A DNA stretch of 64,000 nt from Brienomyrus brachyistius (taxonomy: Eukaryota > Chordata > Actinopteri > Osteoglossiformes > Mormyridae), in NCBI RefSeq assembly GCF_023856365.1, contig NC_064550.1, positions 18,477,629 to 18,541,628 on the forward strand. Direction: 5' to 3'. The notes below the pieces were generated by a model. It had not been told where the DNA came from. It searched no databases and worked only from the letters and a program-made list of their open reading frames with translations. Each line of letters begins with the position of its first letter. The first letter of the stretch is position 1. Position numbers and translations under genes: made by a program. Positions 55,101 to 62,145 of this stretch are shown piece by piece.

Positions 55101-55323
55101 CGCCCCGGGGTAGCGGCCGGCCACGATCCGGCTCCGGGGATACGCTGCAGTGGCGGCCACGGCCCGCGCTCAGGTAGCTGGGGGACGTGTAACTGGACGG
55201 AGCACTCATGTAGGCCAGCCGCTCGTGCTCGGCGTATGAGCTCAGTGGGGAGCCGCACGAGGTGTAGTGGCCGGTGTAAGAGTTGTTGCCGTAGCGCTTG
55301 GCCGTGGACGTGATGCGAGACAT
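24331..55323 (-). CDS. usp2: ubiquitin-specific protease 2, long isoform (USP2-69-like), 568 aa
   Basis: Exons 55323-54658, 31523-31473, 30821-30698, 30603-30492, 29439-29329, 28044-27980, 27444-27341, 27150-27070, 26835-26757, 26240-26133, 26014-25894 and 24415-24331 join in phase: 1707 bp, 568 aa. USP2 removes ubiquitin from substrates in the cytosol and nucleus. Residues 1-222 are a Ser/Arg/Pro/Gly-rich, probably disordered N-terminus starting [12 protein letters not shown]. The catalytic domain starts with [13 protein letters not shown]; the nucleophile is Cys240, then [15 protein letters not shown], the zinc ribbon pairs CSEC (389-392) and CYRC (440-443), [10 protein letters not shown] (His521) and FNDSRVTPM (Asn538, Asp539). 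The Cys-His distance of 281 and His-Asn distance of 17 equal those I recall for human USP2. Human USP2-69 is 605 aa; the N-terminal region is shorter here. USP21 is excluded by both N-termini. Confidence 0.95.
24775..24892. repeat. (CA)n microsatellite, interrupted
   Basis: About 118 bases of CA dinucleotides with a few CG and GACC interruptions, inside the last usp2 intron. Confidence 0.97.
24966..25769. repeat. 57-bp minisatellite, about 14 units
   Basis: GGTATCCAT recurs exactly every 57 bases from 25006 to 25747 (13 steps). The unit continues CCCCATACTGTGGCCCCTG, TACAGTGCTGGGCCCCCTG and AATCCGCCAA. Since 57 is three times 19, it keeps several frames open for over 200 codons on both strands. 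On the usp2 strand one frame reads as a 19-residue Gly/Tyr/Pro repeat with QYGDGY and GGFRGPST. It sits wholly in the last usp2 intron, so these frames are by-products of periodicity. Confidence 0.97.
25766..25805. repeat. (TACA)n microsatellite
   Basis: About ten TACA/TACAA units directly abut the end of the 57-bp minisatellite. Confidence 0.95.
25894..26014 (-). CDS. usp2: usp2 catalytic exon with the active-site His
   Basis: Acceptor TCTGCAG|T, donor CCAG|GTTGGC. The exon encodes [20 protein letters not shown] (His521) through [19 protein letters not shown], and so carries two of the three catalytic residues. The donor is atypical. Confidence 0.95.
26133..26240 (-). CDS. usp2: usp2 catalytic exon ([13 protein letters not shown])
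   Basis: Acceptor CTCACCCAG|A, donor CAGTG|GTGAGT. It encodes [20 protein letters not shown] and [15 protein letters not shown] (466-500), the conserved USP box that follows the zinc ribbon. Confidence 0.95.
26316..26558 (+). mobile_element. 5'-truncated TGGA-tailed SINE with perfect target-site duplication
   Basis: The copy begins within the body of the SINE (GTGGGGTTTCCTCCGGG) and lacks the tRNA-like head. It ends in GGATAAGCGGTTTGG and a TGGA tail. It is bracketed by ATATTACGCAGA at 26304-26315 and 26559-26570. It lies in the usp2 intron between 26241 and 26756, in the opposite orientation to the gene. Confidence 0.93.
26757..26835 (-). CDS. usp2: usp2 catalytic exon with second zinc-ribbon pair
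   Basis: Acceptor CCTGCAG|A, donor CTTC|GTATCC. It encodes [20 protein letters not shown] and PKILVL (439-464). Cys440 and Cys443 form the second CxxC of the zinc ribbon. Confidence 0.95.
27070..27150 (-). CDS. usp2: usp2 catalytic exon ([15 protein letters not shown])
   Basis: Acceptor GTCCACAG|A, donor GCCG|GTGCGT. The 81-bp in-phase exon encodes residues 412-438, ending [13 protein letters not shown]. Confidence 0.95.
27341..27444 (-). CDS. usp2: usp2 catalytic exon with first zinc-ribbon pair
   Basis: Acceptor TACACAG|A, donor AAG|GTATGC. It encodes [20 protein letters not shown] and [14 protein letters not shown] (378-411). Cys389 and Cys392 form the first CxxC of the zinc ribbon. Confidence 0.95.
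27445..27979 (-). other. usp2 intron, no feature seen
   Basis: About 535 bases between two catalytic exons, without a recognised repeat family or RNA gene. Confidence 0.7.
27980..28044 (-). CDS. usp2: usp2 catalytic exon ([17 protein letters not shown])
   Basis: Acceptor CCTGCAG|C, donor GTGG|GTGAGT. The 65-bp exon encodes residues 356-376, with split codons for Pro355 and Asp377. Confidence 0.95.
28045..29328 (-). other. usp2 intron with a dispersed-repeat fragment
   Basis: A 1.3-kb AT-rich intron. Part of it (about 29105-29240: GCCTTTATCCAAAGTGACAT, then GGGCCTTGCTCAAGGGCCCA) matches a repeat type common in fish. No gene was seen. Confidence 0.7.
29105..29240 (+). repeat. dispersed fish repeat fragment (TTTATCCAAAGTGAC type)
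   Basis: The pair of blocks TTTATCCAAAGTGAC and AAGGGCCTTGCTCAAGGGC is typical of a short interspersed repeat found widely in fish. Related fragments lie at 30890-31095 and 35770-35945. Confidence 0.65.
29329..29439 (-). CDS. usp2: usp2 catalytic exon ([15 protein letters not shown])
   Basis: Acceptor GCTCCAG|C, donor CTACC|GTAAGT. It encodes residues 319-354, including the conserved [19 protein letters not shown] box that lines the active site. Confidence 0.95.
29440..30491 (-). other. usp2 intron, AT-rich
   Basis: About 1.05 kb between catalytic exons. It contains two loosely similar stretches (about 29520-29740 and 29830-30000, sharing phrases such as TATTTAACTAATATTTATG and TTTGTACTAG/TTTGCACTAA), an old tandem duplication. 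A poly-G run lies at 30369-30381. Confidence 0.65.
30492..30603 (-). CDS. usp2: usp2 catalytic exon ([14 protein letters not shown])
   Basis: Acceptor CCCTTCAG|A, donor TACAA|GTAAGT. It encodes residues 282-317, [20 protein letters not shown] through RFVGY. Confidence 0.95.
30604..30697 (-). other. very short usp2 intron with a GGCTC pentanucleotide repeat at its 5' splice site
   Basis: The intron is only 94 bases. Immediately after the donor GTAAG it carries about five tandem GGCTC units (GAGCC on the plus strand, 30667-30693). Variation in repeat number here would change the spacing close to the 5' splice site. Confidence 0.85.
30698..30821 (-). CDS. usp2: usp2 catalytic exon with the nucleophilic Cys
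   Basis: Acceptor TCCCACAG|T, donor GGAGG|GTAAGG. It encodes [20 protein letters not shown] through HTALME. The first codon is the catalytic Cys240 of the Cys box NLGNTCFMNS, so the box is split between exons. Confidence 0.96.
31473..31523 (-). CDS. usp2: usp2 first common exon
   Basis: Acceptor TATTCACAG|A, donor CACG|GTGAGT. The 51-bp, phase-0 exon encodes [17 protein letters not shown]. Both alternative N-termini splice to this exon. Confidence 0.95.
31739..31990. repeat. dispersed fish repeat of the TTGTGGGGA/TCCCCACAA type
   Basis: It contains TATCTTTGTAGGGACTCTCC, TTATTGTGGGGATTTC and CATCCCCACAAGC, in the arrangement of a common fish repeat whose ends carry TTGTGGGGAC. It is bounded on both sides by CA-rich tracts. 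It has no coding capacity. Confidence 0.55.
32012..32062. repeat. (CA)n microsatellite
   Basis: About 25 uninterrupted CA units in a usp2 intron. Confidence 0.96.
35770..35945 (+). repeat. dispersed fish repeat fragment
   Basis: The order ATCCAAAGCAACATAGA, AGGACCTTGCTCAGGGGCCC, then GCGACCTTCTGATCACCAGC matches the repeat type at 29105-29240, here with more of its 3' half. Confidence 0.65.
36972..37130 (-). CDS. usp2: usp2 alternative first coding exon (short isoform)
   Basis: ATG at 37130-37128 (MPSM) with a second in-frame ATG three codons on ([14 protein letters not shown]). The exon ends with [12 protein letters not shown] at the donor AAG|GTAAGC. It is in phase 0 for the common exon. 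Similarity to the mammalian USP2-45 N-terminus is obvious across the whole exon. Confidence 0.93.
37131..37640 (-). promoter_or_regulatory. CpG-rich presumptive internal promoter of the short usp2 isoform
   Basis: The 500 bases upstream of the short-isoform exon are richer in CpG than the surrounding intron. They include two identical GACGTCA motifs (37594-37600 and 37622-37628), i.e. TGACGTC CRE-like sites on the gene strand, 28 bases apart. CREB-type input to the mammalian short isoform is known; its operation here is inferred. Confidence 0.5.
38222..38591 (+). mobile_element. 3' end of a CR1/L2-type LINE
   Basis: The segment from GAGACAAAGGGGGGACATGA through AAAAGCACTTCTTTACGCAG to AGCTTGATGGGCCGAATGG and TTTCTTATGTT is the terminal part of a non-LTR retrotransposon frequent in non-acanthomorph fish, truncated at its 5' side. 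No intact reverse transcriptase is present. Confidence 0.75.
38592..41414. other. usp2 long-isoform intron, unannotated part
   Basis: 2.8 kb of AT-rich intronic sequence with a short (TA)n tract (39712-39725). No exon, recognisable repeat family or RNA gene was seen. Confidence 0.6.
41415..41536. mobile_element. small fold-back MITE-like element
   Basis: The left arm (AAATTCAGACCAAGATTTTT then TTTTTAACCAAC) is the inverse of the right arm (TTGGTTGCAACAATATCTTG then GTCTGGATTTTT). A related half-copy lies at 53158-53220 (GTTGAAACAAAATCTTGGTC then TGGAATTGTACTCTCTGGAC). No coding capacity. Confidence 0.6.
41711..42063 (+). mobile_element. full-length TGGA-tailed tRNA-like SINE
   Basis: It starts GGCCGGCATGGTGGTGCAGT with an A-box-like TGGTGCAGTGG and a B-box-like GGGTTCGAGTC. 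It continues with TTTGCATGTTCTCCCCATGT and TTTCCTCCGGGTACTCCGG and ends GGATAAGCGGTTTGG plus TGGA repeats. It is flanked by ATAAGTAACAGTC at 41698-41710 and 42064-42076, showing retroposition. Confidence 0.93.
42856..42942 (+). mobile_element. short LINE 3' end fragment
   Basis: GTTCTCCCCAAGCGAGCTTG, then ATGGGCCGAATGGCCTCCTC and GTTCTTATGTTCTTAT, is nearly the same as the last 90 bases of the element at 38222-38591. It is a heavily 5'-truncated insertion in the surrounding MITE. Confidence 0.8.
43221..43576 (-). mobile_element. full-length TGGA-tailed SINE, minus orientation
   Basis: The tail (CATCCATCCATCC) comes first and the tRNA-like head (GTGCTAACCACTGCACCACC) last, so it is in minus orientation. 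It is flanked by CCATAATGTGTTC at 43208-43220 and 43577-43589. The duplicated target is itself MITE sequence, so the SINE arrived after the MITE. Confidence 0.94.
43745..44867 (+). mobile_element. Tc1/mariner-type transposon copy with broken transposase
   Basis: The ends are inverted repeats (CACCACTCAACCATAACATT then AAAACCAC, against its complement ending at 44867), and TA dinucleotides flank both sides (43743-43744 and 44868-44869). The interior encodes transposase fragments in plus orientation (about 44111-44300 and 44303-44636), with a DES motif and a DNGPCH motif that fit the first two acidic residues of the DDE catalytic triad. In-frame stops and frame changes show it is inactive. Confidence 0.88.
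44111..44775 (+). pseudogene. Tc1-type transposase pseudogene
   Basis: The fragments read [20 protein letters not shown], then after an in-frame stop [20 protein letters not shown] and [10 protein letters not shown]. The frame breaks again after 44636; a shifted frame continues with [14 protein letters not shown]. The order matches a Tc1 transposase. It has at least two stops and one frameshift. Confidence 0.85.
45490..45778 (+). mobile_element. 5'-truncated TGGA-tailed SINE
   Basis: It begins at GCCTGGGTCACATGTGTGC, just after an (AT)n tract, so the tRNA-like head is missing. It ends with GGATAAGCGGTTTGG and several TGGA units. It differs slightly from the young copies, including an internal gap at the GGCTCC position. 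Confidence 0.88.
46190..46215. repeat. (CA)n microsatellite
   Basis: About 13 CA dinucleotides in the long usp2 intron. Confidence 0.95.
46343..46580 (-). mobile_element. diverged TGGA-tailed SINE copy, minus orientation
   Basis: It is recognisable from CCATCTATTTTCTGAAACTG, CTAACTCCAGTTAGCCTCAGC-like and ACAGGGAGAACATGCAAACT blocks in the same order as the younger minus copies. Many changes and gaps mark it as old. Confidence 0.75.
46816..47310. other. usp2 intron, no feature seen
   Basis: AT-rich intronic DNA with poly-A/T runs. No repeat family or exon was recognised. Confidence 0.55.
47319..47522. mobile_element. hAT-type MITE with terminal inverted repeats
   Basis: The 204-bp element starts CAGGGGTGTCAAACTCCAG and ends with the exact inverse of that motif. 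It has no coding capacity. The flanking octamers TCCTTTGG (47311-47318) and TCCTATAG (47523-47530) agree at six of eight positions, as expected for an aged 8-bp hAT duplication. Confidence 0.9.
48826..50355. repeat. 20/21-bp satellite array of about 75 units
   Basis: The unit AGCTCTGACAGGCACTAGCAT (21 bases) alternates irregularly with a 20-base form lacking one base (GGCACTGCAT) and with variants CTCTGAGAGG and CTCTTACAGG. Mixed unit lengths explain the shifting open frames on the minus strand ([14 protein letters not shown]). It lies inside the 17-kb usp2 intron. Confidence 0.96.
50421..50584. repeat. fold-back palindrome with 71-bp arms
   Basis: The right arm (50514-50584, GGGAAAGGGGCAGAACAGC... 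to ...TATATCTCAGCA) is an exact inverse complement of the left arm (50421-50503), except for a 12-base tandem duplication TGGCCCCAGCTG in the left arm. The loop is only ten bases (50504-50513). It begins 65 bases after the satellite array. Confidence 0.96.
50585..53157. other. usp2 long-isoform intron, no feature recognised
   Basis: 2.6 kb of intronic DNA. The stretch 50760-51250 has an even base composition and may be an old transposon remnant, but I could not assign it. No exon or RNA gene was recognised. Confidence 0.5.
53570..53845 (+). mobile_element. old, diverged TGGA-tailed SINE
   Basis: Blocks GTTACATGGGTTTCCTGTAG, TGTGTGCCCTGCAATGGAAT, and AAAAGATGGATGGTTGGATG keep the order of the young SINE (GGGTTTCCTCCGGG, CCCTGCGATGGGCT, AAATGGATGGATGG). 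It has lost much of its sequence. Confidence 0.7.
53846..54657 (-). other. usp2 intron next to the long-isoform exon
   Basis: About 810 bases, including the donor region at 54657-54650 (ACG|GTAAGATG). No repeat family or exon was recognised. Confidence 0.6.
54658..55323 (-). CDS. usp2: usp2 long-isoform first coding exon
   Basis: ATG at 55323-55321 opens 222 in-phase codons to the donor ACG|GTAAGA. The upstream acceptor CTCTCTTGCAG|T puts the exon start at 55366, so 43 bases are 5' UTR. The product begins [20 protein letters not shown] and is rich in Ser, Arg, Pro, Gly and Tyr. [20 protein letters not shown] corresponds to the QSDLARDFSSL region I recall in human USP2. Intrinsic disorder is likely. 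The exon is very GC-rich. Confidence 0.92.
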
Positions 55324-55439
55324 GCTGGAGTGGCAGCCGCAGAGATGCGGTGGCAGAACACATTGACTGCAAGAGAGGAGACGGGGGAAGTCATCGTTAT
55401 GAACACCCCCATTCCTGTAACTACTTTGATTGTTAAAAA

Positions 55440-55690
55440 ATAATAATATGCCCATCTATCTTTCATCCAATCACCCAAGATGGGGTCATAGGGTGGCCTG
55501 ACGCAAATCCTAGGCAGCACAGGGCACAAGAGACCAGAGAACATCATGGAAGAGTCGCCAGTGTGTCGCAGGGCACACATGCACTATTTCTAAGGGCCAG
55601 TCTTTGGGTTGCAGGAGCAAACTGGAGTACCTGGTGAAAACTCGGGAAACACAGGGAGATCATGTGAACTCTAGAACCATGCAGATCACA
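55440..55690 (-). mobile_element. old, diverged SINE copy, minus orientation
   Basis: CATCTATCTTTCATCCAATC, CAGGGCACACATGCACTATT, and AGGGAGATCATGTGAACTCT keep the order of the reversed SINE. No target duplication can be recognised. Confidence 0.65.
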
Positions 55691-55806
55691 CAACTCTGGA
55701 TAAATTAACCCCCAAGGCAATTTAAAATGTAATAACATTGTCAAAGCCAATGTAAAACTGAGGTGGCTAAGTGAAATTTAAAAATATCGTACATAATAAT
55801 AATGAG

Positions 55807-56146
55807 GGCGGCATGGTGGTGCAGTGGTTAGCACTGTTGCCTCACACCTCTGGGACCCGGGTTCGAGTCTCCGCCTGGTTCACATGTGTGTGGAGTTTGC
55901 ATGATCTCCCCATGTCGTCGTGGGGTTTCCTCCGGGTACTCCGGTTACCCCCTACAGTCCAAAGACACGCTGAAGCTAATTGGGGTTGCTAAATTGCCTG
56001 TGTGAGTGAATGGTGTGTGTGTGTGCCCTGCAATGGGCTGCCCTCCCATCCTGGATTGTTCCCTGCCTCGTGCCCATTGCTTCCGGGATAGGCTCCAGAC
56101 CCCCCACGACCCAGTAGGATAAGCGGTTCGGAAAATGGATGGATGG
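55807..56146 (+). mobile_element. full-length TGGA-tailed SINE with 14-bp target duplication
   Basis: The head GGCGGCATGGTGGTGCAGTG with B-box GGGTTCGAGTC and the tail AAATGGATGGATGG are intact. ATAATAATAATGAG flanks it at 55793-55806 and 56147-56160. It lies between the long-isoform exon of usp2 and its presumptive 5' exon. Confidence 0.93.
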
Positions 56147-56160
56147 ATAATAATAATGAG

Positions 56161-59100
56161 AGATAATACTATGTTAGTCACGCCGAAAAGGCTCCTCATT
56201 ACATCAGGAAATGTCCTCTCCTTCGCCAGGGAGCAGCTGTTGTTTTCCCTCTGAGTATGTTTTTTCTGGCTTTTCGCAACGAAAACATCCTCAAATCGAT
56301 CCGCTCAGTCGCAAGCTGCCTGCTTTTTATGTACAGCATGCACTGTTCCCCCAGAGTGATGAAGGTGGAACTTAGGCAGCAAGATGCCCCACAAATGTGC
56401 AAGCAGAAGGGAACGTCACCGTCGAAACACGGAAACTACCAGAAACCGAATCGTGTGCCTGTATGCTGAGATCAGCAAGGCCATCTCCTTTATTTTCACA
56501 TCATCTAAGTCCTTTTTCCTGCAGAGCTGATACTTGAAATATCTGTTAGCTTTTGATACAGCACTTACAATTTTACAAGTAAACTAGTCTTCAAAGTATC
56601 AGATGCAACATAAAGCACAGTGAGGTCTGGAGCTCTGCTCGATGTTGGATGCCTGTTACCTCTTCAAGCTCAAATCCTGAGCATTACTCTAAAACAATTA
56701 CTATTACCATAATTTTTCTCCTTGTTGCGAACAAGCAGAGAACAGAACTGAAGATGAGATAAACAAAGCTAGCAGTACAAAGACTACAAAGACCCCTGCA
56801 AGCGGCTCCTAAGTGAGAGCTGGCAGGCTTGTTGGGGGGTACGGCAGCGGATAAGCTGTTTGCCGGACACTGGGAATGACTCCATTAAAACCTCCCCATT
56901 TCTGGGCCACAGCTTGTTCCTGTGGAGACAGACAGTCCCTTGTTCACAAGGCACTGCGGCATGTGAATAAGTAAAAGTATCCGGTGATGTCGATATGCTC
57001 CGGGATCTTGGTTGTGGCAGGGTGCTGGGGGGGGGGGGGGGGGTCTCCAGTTTCTTTAATCCACCCCTCATCATGGACTGTGAGAGCATCAATAATTCAG
57101 CTGGCAGAGAGGAGGCAGCTAACTGGAGGCCATCCAGCTAAGGTGAGCTGCTTAGTGCGGATCCAGCAAGAAGGGGTGGTGGTGATGGCGTGGCCATGAG
57201 ACGGATCGCCACATGTGCTGGGATTACTTTTACATTTACTGGTGAACTGCACAGCGTTTTGGGGATAAGGGTGACGGTGGCTGGGATCGGACATCGGAGA
57301 AGCACGGTTTAGCGGGCACCCCAAGAGGTCTGTCCCAGGCCTGAGAGGTGAGCGAACCATGTGACTTTCTGGTAGAGGCTTGTCGAGTGTTTTCAAGTCA
57401 CTGGAGTAGGCTTTTCCAGGAATACTCTCCCTCCTCCATTTTAATAAAGGCAAGCAAGTAGGAGACAACATGCACACAAACACTGGCCAAACTGAAACAT
57501 AAGCTAAGCACAATGACACTAGCTAAACATGGAATGACTGGCTAAAACCTCATTCTGTCCAATGTCAAGCTACAGGTCAGATTTAATCTAAACTCAAACA
57601 CAAAGGGCACATACAAGCGATACCTCCAAAACACTCAGACCAAAAAAAGACCCAACGTTAATCAATGGTTTCTAGTTTACATCTCAATAGGAAGAAGCAA
57701 CTCCAGACCTGCAAGACTTTGCTGGTTTCCATTCGACCTCAGACCTTAATTATTTGATTCAGCTCAAGTCCAGTGGCAGAACACTCACACGTTTACACCC
57801 ACCGTGCAGTTTTTTTTCCCCTTTCGCTTTCCCTGGAGGTTCCGCTCACTGCGGTTCCCATGACTACATGCGAACAAGCTCCTTCCTTCGGATACAAACA
57901 CACTGTGTGCCACTGCCGTTTCACTCACCCTGTCGCCTACAATGATGGATGTTTGTCATGTTACCCAAGAAATAACTTTGCTTTCTTCCTCACGAAGTAC
58001 CCCAACTACCTACAGCATAATTTTGTTTCTTATAAGATGGCTAAACCCAGAAATAAAATACAAAGCTTAAAGGTTAATTGAGTTAAGCCCCATAATGAAT
58101 TGTGGAACAATACCAGCAGTGTTGTCCCAAGCAAATATCAAAGATTGGAATCATGTTCAATTCAGGCATTTTTTAATTGAACGATCCGAAACTCCATCTA
58201 TTTAATTTCGCCCAATGTACATTAATTACACAGAATGTAACGTACCATCACACATTGCAAAAAACCTGAAGCACATGACTTAAAACTACAAACTATGGAT
58301 GTGTCAGCCATGTGGAAATTCCTTAAACTTAAATTCAAAGTAGCCCAACAGCTACCTTCAATGTTTGCAATGCCACTCTTTCTAGAGGAGGTAGCAACAG
58401 TGTCATTTAATACAAAGAATCTAATGGCACTTTAAGAGACTAAAAGAAAGAATACTGCGAAACAGCGAGACTCAGACGAAGAATGCACTGACGTCTACTG
58501 TATGTGCATGTATGTTTAAATATTTATAAAAAGATCGAATTGGGACTCGGAATCAGTAGATATAAATATTGAATGGATAGGATCGGGGTACCAAAAAGTG
58601 GATTGGGACATCCCTAAATACAACCACAATAAAAACCTGAACCCATGGCCAATGGTCACATAAGTAGTTCCACCAACACTCCAATACCTTCTAGGCCTTG
58701 ACCCTAAGAATTTCCCATGTTCCACAGAGAAGAGAACTGTAGTAAAGGTGGAACTAAGCTGACTAGCCTCACAGACCCGTGGACAAAAAGAACAAAGGCA
58801 AAAGGGTCCCTCTCCTTGCAGAGACAGACTAACAAATCCAACAAGCATATCACATTAATAAATTTAATAAATGTACAATGAAATGTCAACTGTTCTGACT
58901 CGCAAACCAGGATGGTACTATTTATAAAAAACTGAAGGGGTGGTAATCAGTCAATCTGTTTACTTGAATGTGAATGATGTAAAAGCCTGGATATAACTAT
59001 ACTGTACTTACATGGGTGTGAGGAAATGAGACAGGCCAGCCACTCTAACACAGGGAAAGGGGGGAAGTGTAGAGACAGATAAAGGAGTCTGTGGGGCCTT

Positions 59101-61100
59101 TGTCTGTACATCATGAATGACTTATCCTACCATCTCCTGCAAATCCAAGGTATGCTGCTAGAAGCTGAAAATATGCATAAACATGCTCATTCCCTTTAGA
59201 TAAAGTGGACTATGGTTTTTGGGAACCTCCCCTTTTGACGAAAAGATGCGCACGAGATGCTTGGTCACAATACAATTGAGTAGGGGATTTCTAAAATGTC
59301 CAGTTAGTGTCCTTTATAACATCCATCCATTTAAAATAACCGCTTACCCATTTAAGCTTGCGGTAATGCAGAGCTTATTCCAGGAAGGACAAAGAGGAAG
59401 GCACGATTCACTCTTAGTGAGCCATTTATGTGGGCACTAAAAATTTACCACTGCAGTGAGTGAAGGCTTTAATTACCCTACAGATACCCCTTTTGCCCCA
59501 CTGTGTTTCACATTTAGGGCTTTCACATTAAATACCCAAGTCCATTTTCGCATGCATACCTTGCAAAAAAATCCCTTTCATCCCTTTCCATTTGGCAAAA
59601 TAAGTGTGGATGAGGTCAAGTCTCATTTAAGTCTCCAAAGCTGGCTGAGTGAAACCACCAACGAAACCAGCTTACCTGGCTGCAGCCCATCTAGGCAGAC
59701 ATCTTGGCCCAAAAAACACAGATCAGCTTACGCAAAACTGAACTACAACATGCGATCACTCAAAGGGTACAATGAACAAGGAAAACTATCACTAAAACAA
59801 TATCAACAAAAATTGTGGAGTTGCATTGTATATACAGAGAGTGTGGTTGTGATGTATGATAGAACCACCTTTGCCCTGCACCACCAGCATGGCCAACTGG
59901 AGTAGATGACCTGCTTGTAATGTGAGAAAAATGACTGACATGTTTATATAAATGTACAGCCGGATTAATGTTCAACACAATGGCCTCCTCAGTTGCTTGA
60001 TCAGATCCCTATCTGTGGTATTAGCAGCTACCCTCGCTCTGTATGACAGGATAGCTAAGTTACTCTGTGAAAACGGTGGCCGACTAAGGGGACATATACA
60101 GGTTTCATGTCCGCAGTGCCCACTGCATGAGCGGGGCGCCTACCTGCAGTGTTCGGAGAGGCTGTTCTCAGTGCCAGCAAGCAGCAGTGTGGCAACTCAT
60201 CCTCCTTCAGCACAGTGGCATCTTGCCGTGCAGACCTGTGGAAAAGTGACAAGGACCACCGATATCAGGACAACCAGTAACTCTTACCTACACCCACCCA
60301 GTCAGTTCTTTTCCCCATTGTTATTGTGGCCCGTTGCAAATTAGACTGAGCACACCTGACTTTTCAGCCTGACCCACTGTACCGCTAAACTTCAGCACCA
60401 CTTCATTAAAACGTGGAATGCCATCCTGGGCATCAGGCTTGAATATACCTATAAGCTAAGTGCAGTGAGAGCAGCAGAGCTCTCTGAGCGCCAGGTGCTG
60501 CCCTGGCAGGGACAACTGAGGAATAGTTAAGGGACTGTATAAGAAGAACAATCCAGAAAACCGGAGATCAGGTTACAGAACCGGTGAAAATATACCGGGG
60601 GCCCGCGACCTGCGCAGGACACTAAGATCTCACTGGAATTACAAATCGCTCTTAAAGCAGAGGCAAAAAAACACTTAAAGCAGAACTACATTGTTCATGA
60701 TCCAAAGGCCAGTGACCGTGAGGGCGAGCGCTTTTCATTCACCAGCTACTTCGCTTTCGTCAGTCCCTACTCGTTGATTTATGTAAAAACCACTTCCTTG
60801 GCTGCACAGCATTTTGCCCATTTCCTCTATGAATTACAATGGTACAGGCGAAATGTCCGTGAGAAAAACGACAAAATCCTTTCATCCTCTACCTTCGGGA
60901 CATTTTAATGTCTCGAGCTCAGTCCGGGAAATAGCAGCAACAACACAAACCCGCGTAAATTTTACATACGAAGCTATGCCCTCAAAGCTAAACATTATCT
61001 TAAATGCGATGTTTTATGGGTGACAAGTGTAAAATATGCAAATGTAAAACAATCTAAACTTTTTAGGAGCACTCAGGTGACTTGTCTTCCCACCAAGACA
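56161..61100 (-). other. usp2 5' intron
   Basis: About 5 kb without recognised exons. It contains a poly-G run (57027-57043), a short SINE-like fragment near 59322-59405 in minus orientation (CATCCATCCATTTAAAATAA, GGTAATGCAGAGCTTATTCC), and many AT-rich segments. No RNA gene was recognised. Confidence 0.55.
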
Positions 61101-61721
61101 ACGCCAAAGTTTCGCGTTTGCCAGATAGAGGGGCTGGTTGTATCTTCTGAGGACAGATACGCCAACGCAACTGCGGGGAAATAAATAAATAGAGAAAGAA
61201 ATGCGGCTCTGTGGCCAGCTAGTGCTTGTGGAGTGTTACTCATCGTGATGATGTCAGCTCCGAGGTAGCAGAAGGAGCATATTCACCCCCAAGACTTGAC
61301 AAGCCAGCAAAGGATTGACTCACACGTTGACAAGAATTTACGGTTTTTTTCCCCCAAGATCCATAACGCCTGAAAATACCACGTTGCCGTGTGGCTGGCC
61401 GTTTATCAGTATGACATATATCTGCCAAAAAAAACACGAGGAACTGAGGCTGGCCGGGCAGCGACTCGAGCCGGTGACGCCACATTCAGCTGCTGTTATA
61501 CGCACCGCGTTAGCCACCCGGCTAGCCAGTTAGCTGTACACCCGGTACTGTTAAAATATTCCGCTCCATCACTCACACACACGCGCGCGGCCGGATTCTG
61601 GCTACGTCCCAAAAAGAACAGATAGTCCTGCTAGACACACAGGCAAAGAAAGACAGAAGAGGGGAAACATGCGGCGCTTGGAGGAGCGAGCAGCCGGTGG
61701 CCGCGGTGGCGGAGCCCTCAC

Positions 61722-61790
61722 CCTCAAGGTCCGAGCTCATAGTGAGACTACTGTCAAAATAAAGACGCATCGCTCTATGTCCTAAAAAGT
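61722..61790 (-). other. candidate non-coding 5' exon of usp2
   Basis: On the minus strand the sequence reaches a good donor, TTGAGG|GTGAGG, at 61722/61721 inside the CpG-rich block. A short upstream ATG (61740-61738) would run into the next exon out of frame with the main start. The exon's 5' edge is unknown. Placement is inferred from position and donor only. Confidence 0.35.
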
Positions 61791-62095
61791 AAAATTACGC
61801 CTTCTTCTTCGCCAAAAACGTCATTCCACAAGAGACTGGCACAGACCCAATCGCTGGGAAAAGTCACAGTTTTTTTCTCTAGTATTAAAGCTCTTAAGGT
61901 GCGAGTTGATATCCAGTTTATTACAAAATAACGGTCTTCGCTCTCTTTAACTCTGACGTAACGGCTAGAAACCTGCAGCGCTGATTGGTGAATTTTACAC
62001 CCCCCCCCTTCACAACTCACGTCGCTACCGAACCGCCTTCTAAGCCATTGCCATGGTGACTGGAGTAAACACTCCGATGATGGATTAACTGTAAG

Positions 62096-62145
62096 ATGCG
62101 CGTAAAACGTTGCGTTGCTGCTGCTGTCGCAGTGCCGAAACGCCG
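62096..62145 (+). other. candidate first exon of a divergent plus-strand gene
   Basis: An ATG at 62096-62098 opens 16 codons (MRVKRCVAAAVAVPKR) that run into a strong donor, CGCCG|GTAAGT. An X-box-like ATTGCCATGGTGAC lies just upstream (62047-62060). No following exon was identified within the remaining 1.85 kb, so this is only a candidate. Confidence 0.25.

Noticed and set aside
54792..55313. 173-codon plus-strand open frame opposite the usp2 long-isoform exon
   Set aside because: It is a shadow of the GC-rich usp2 exon on the other strand, with no independent support.
60100..60345. Possible hAT transposase remnant (YLQCSERLFSVPAS resembles the ERLFS motif)
   Set aside because: Only one short motif matches. 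There is no surrounding domain similarity or inverted ends.
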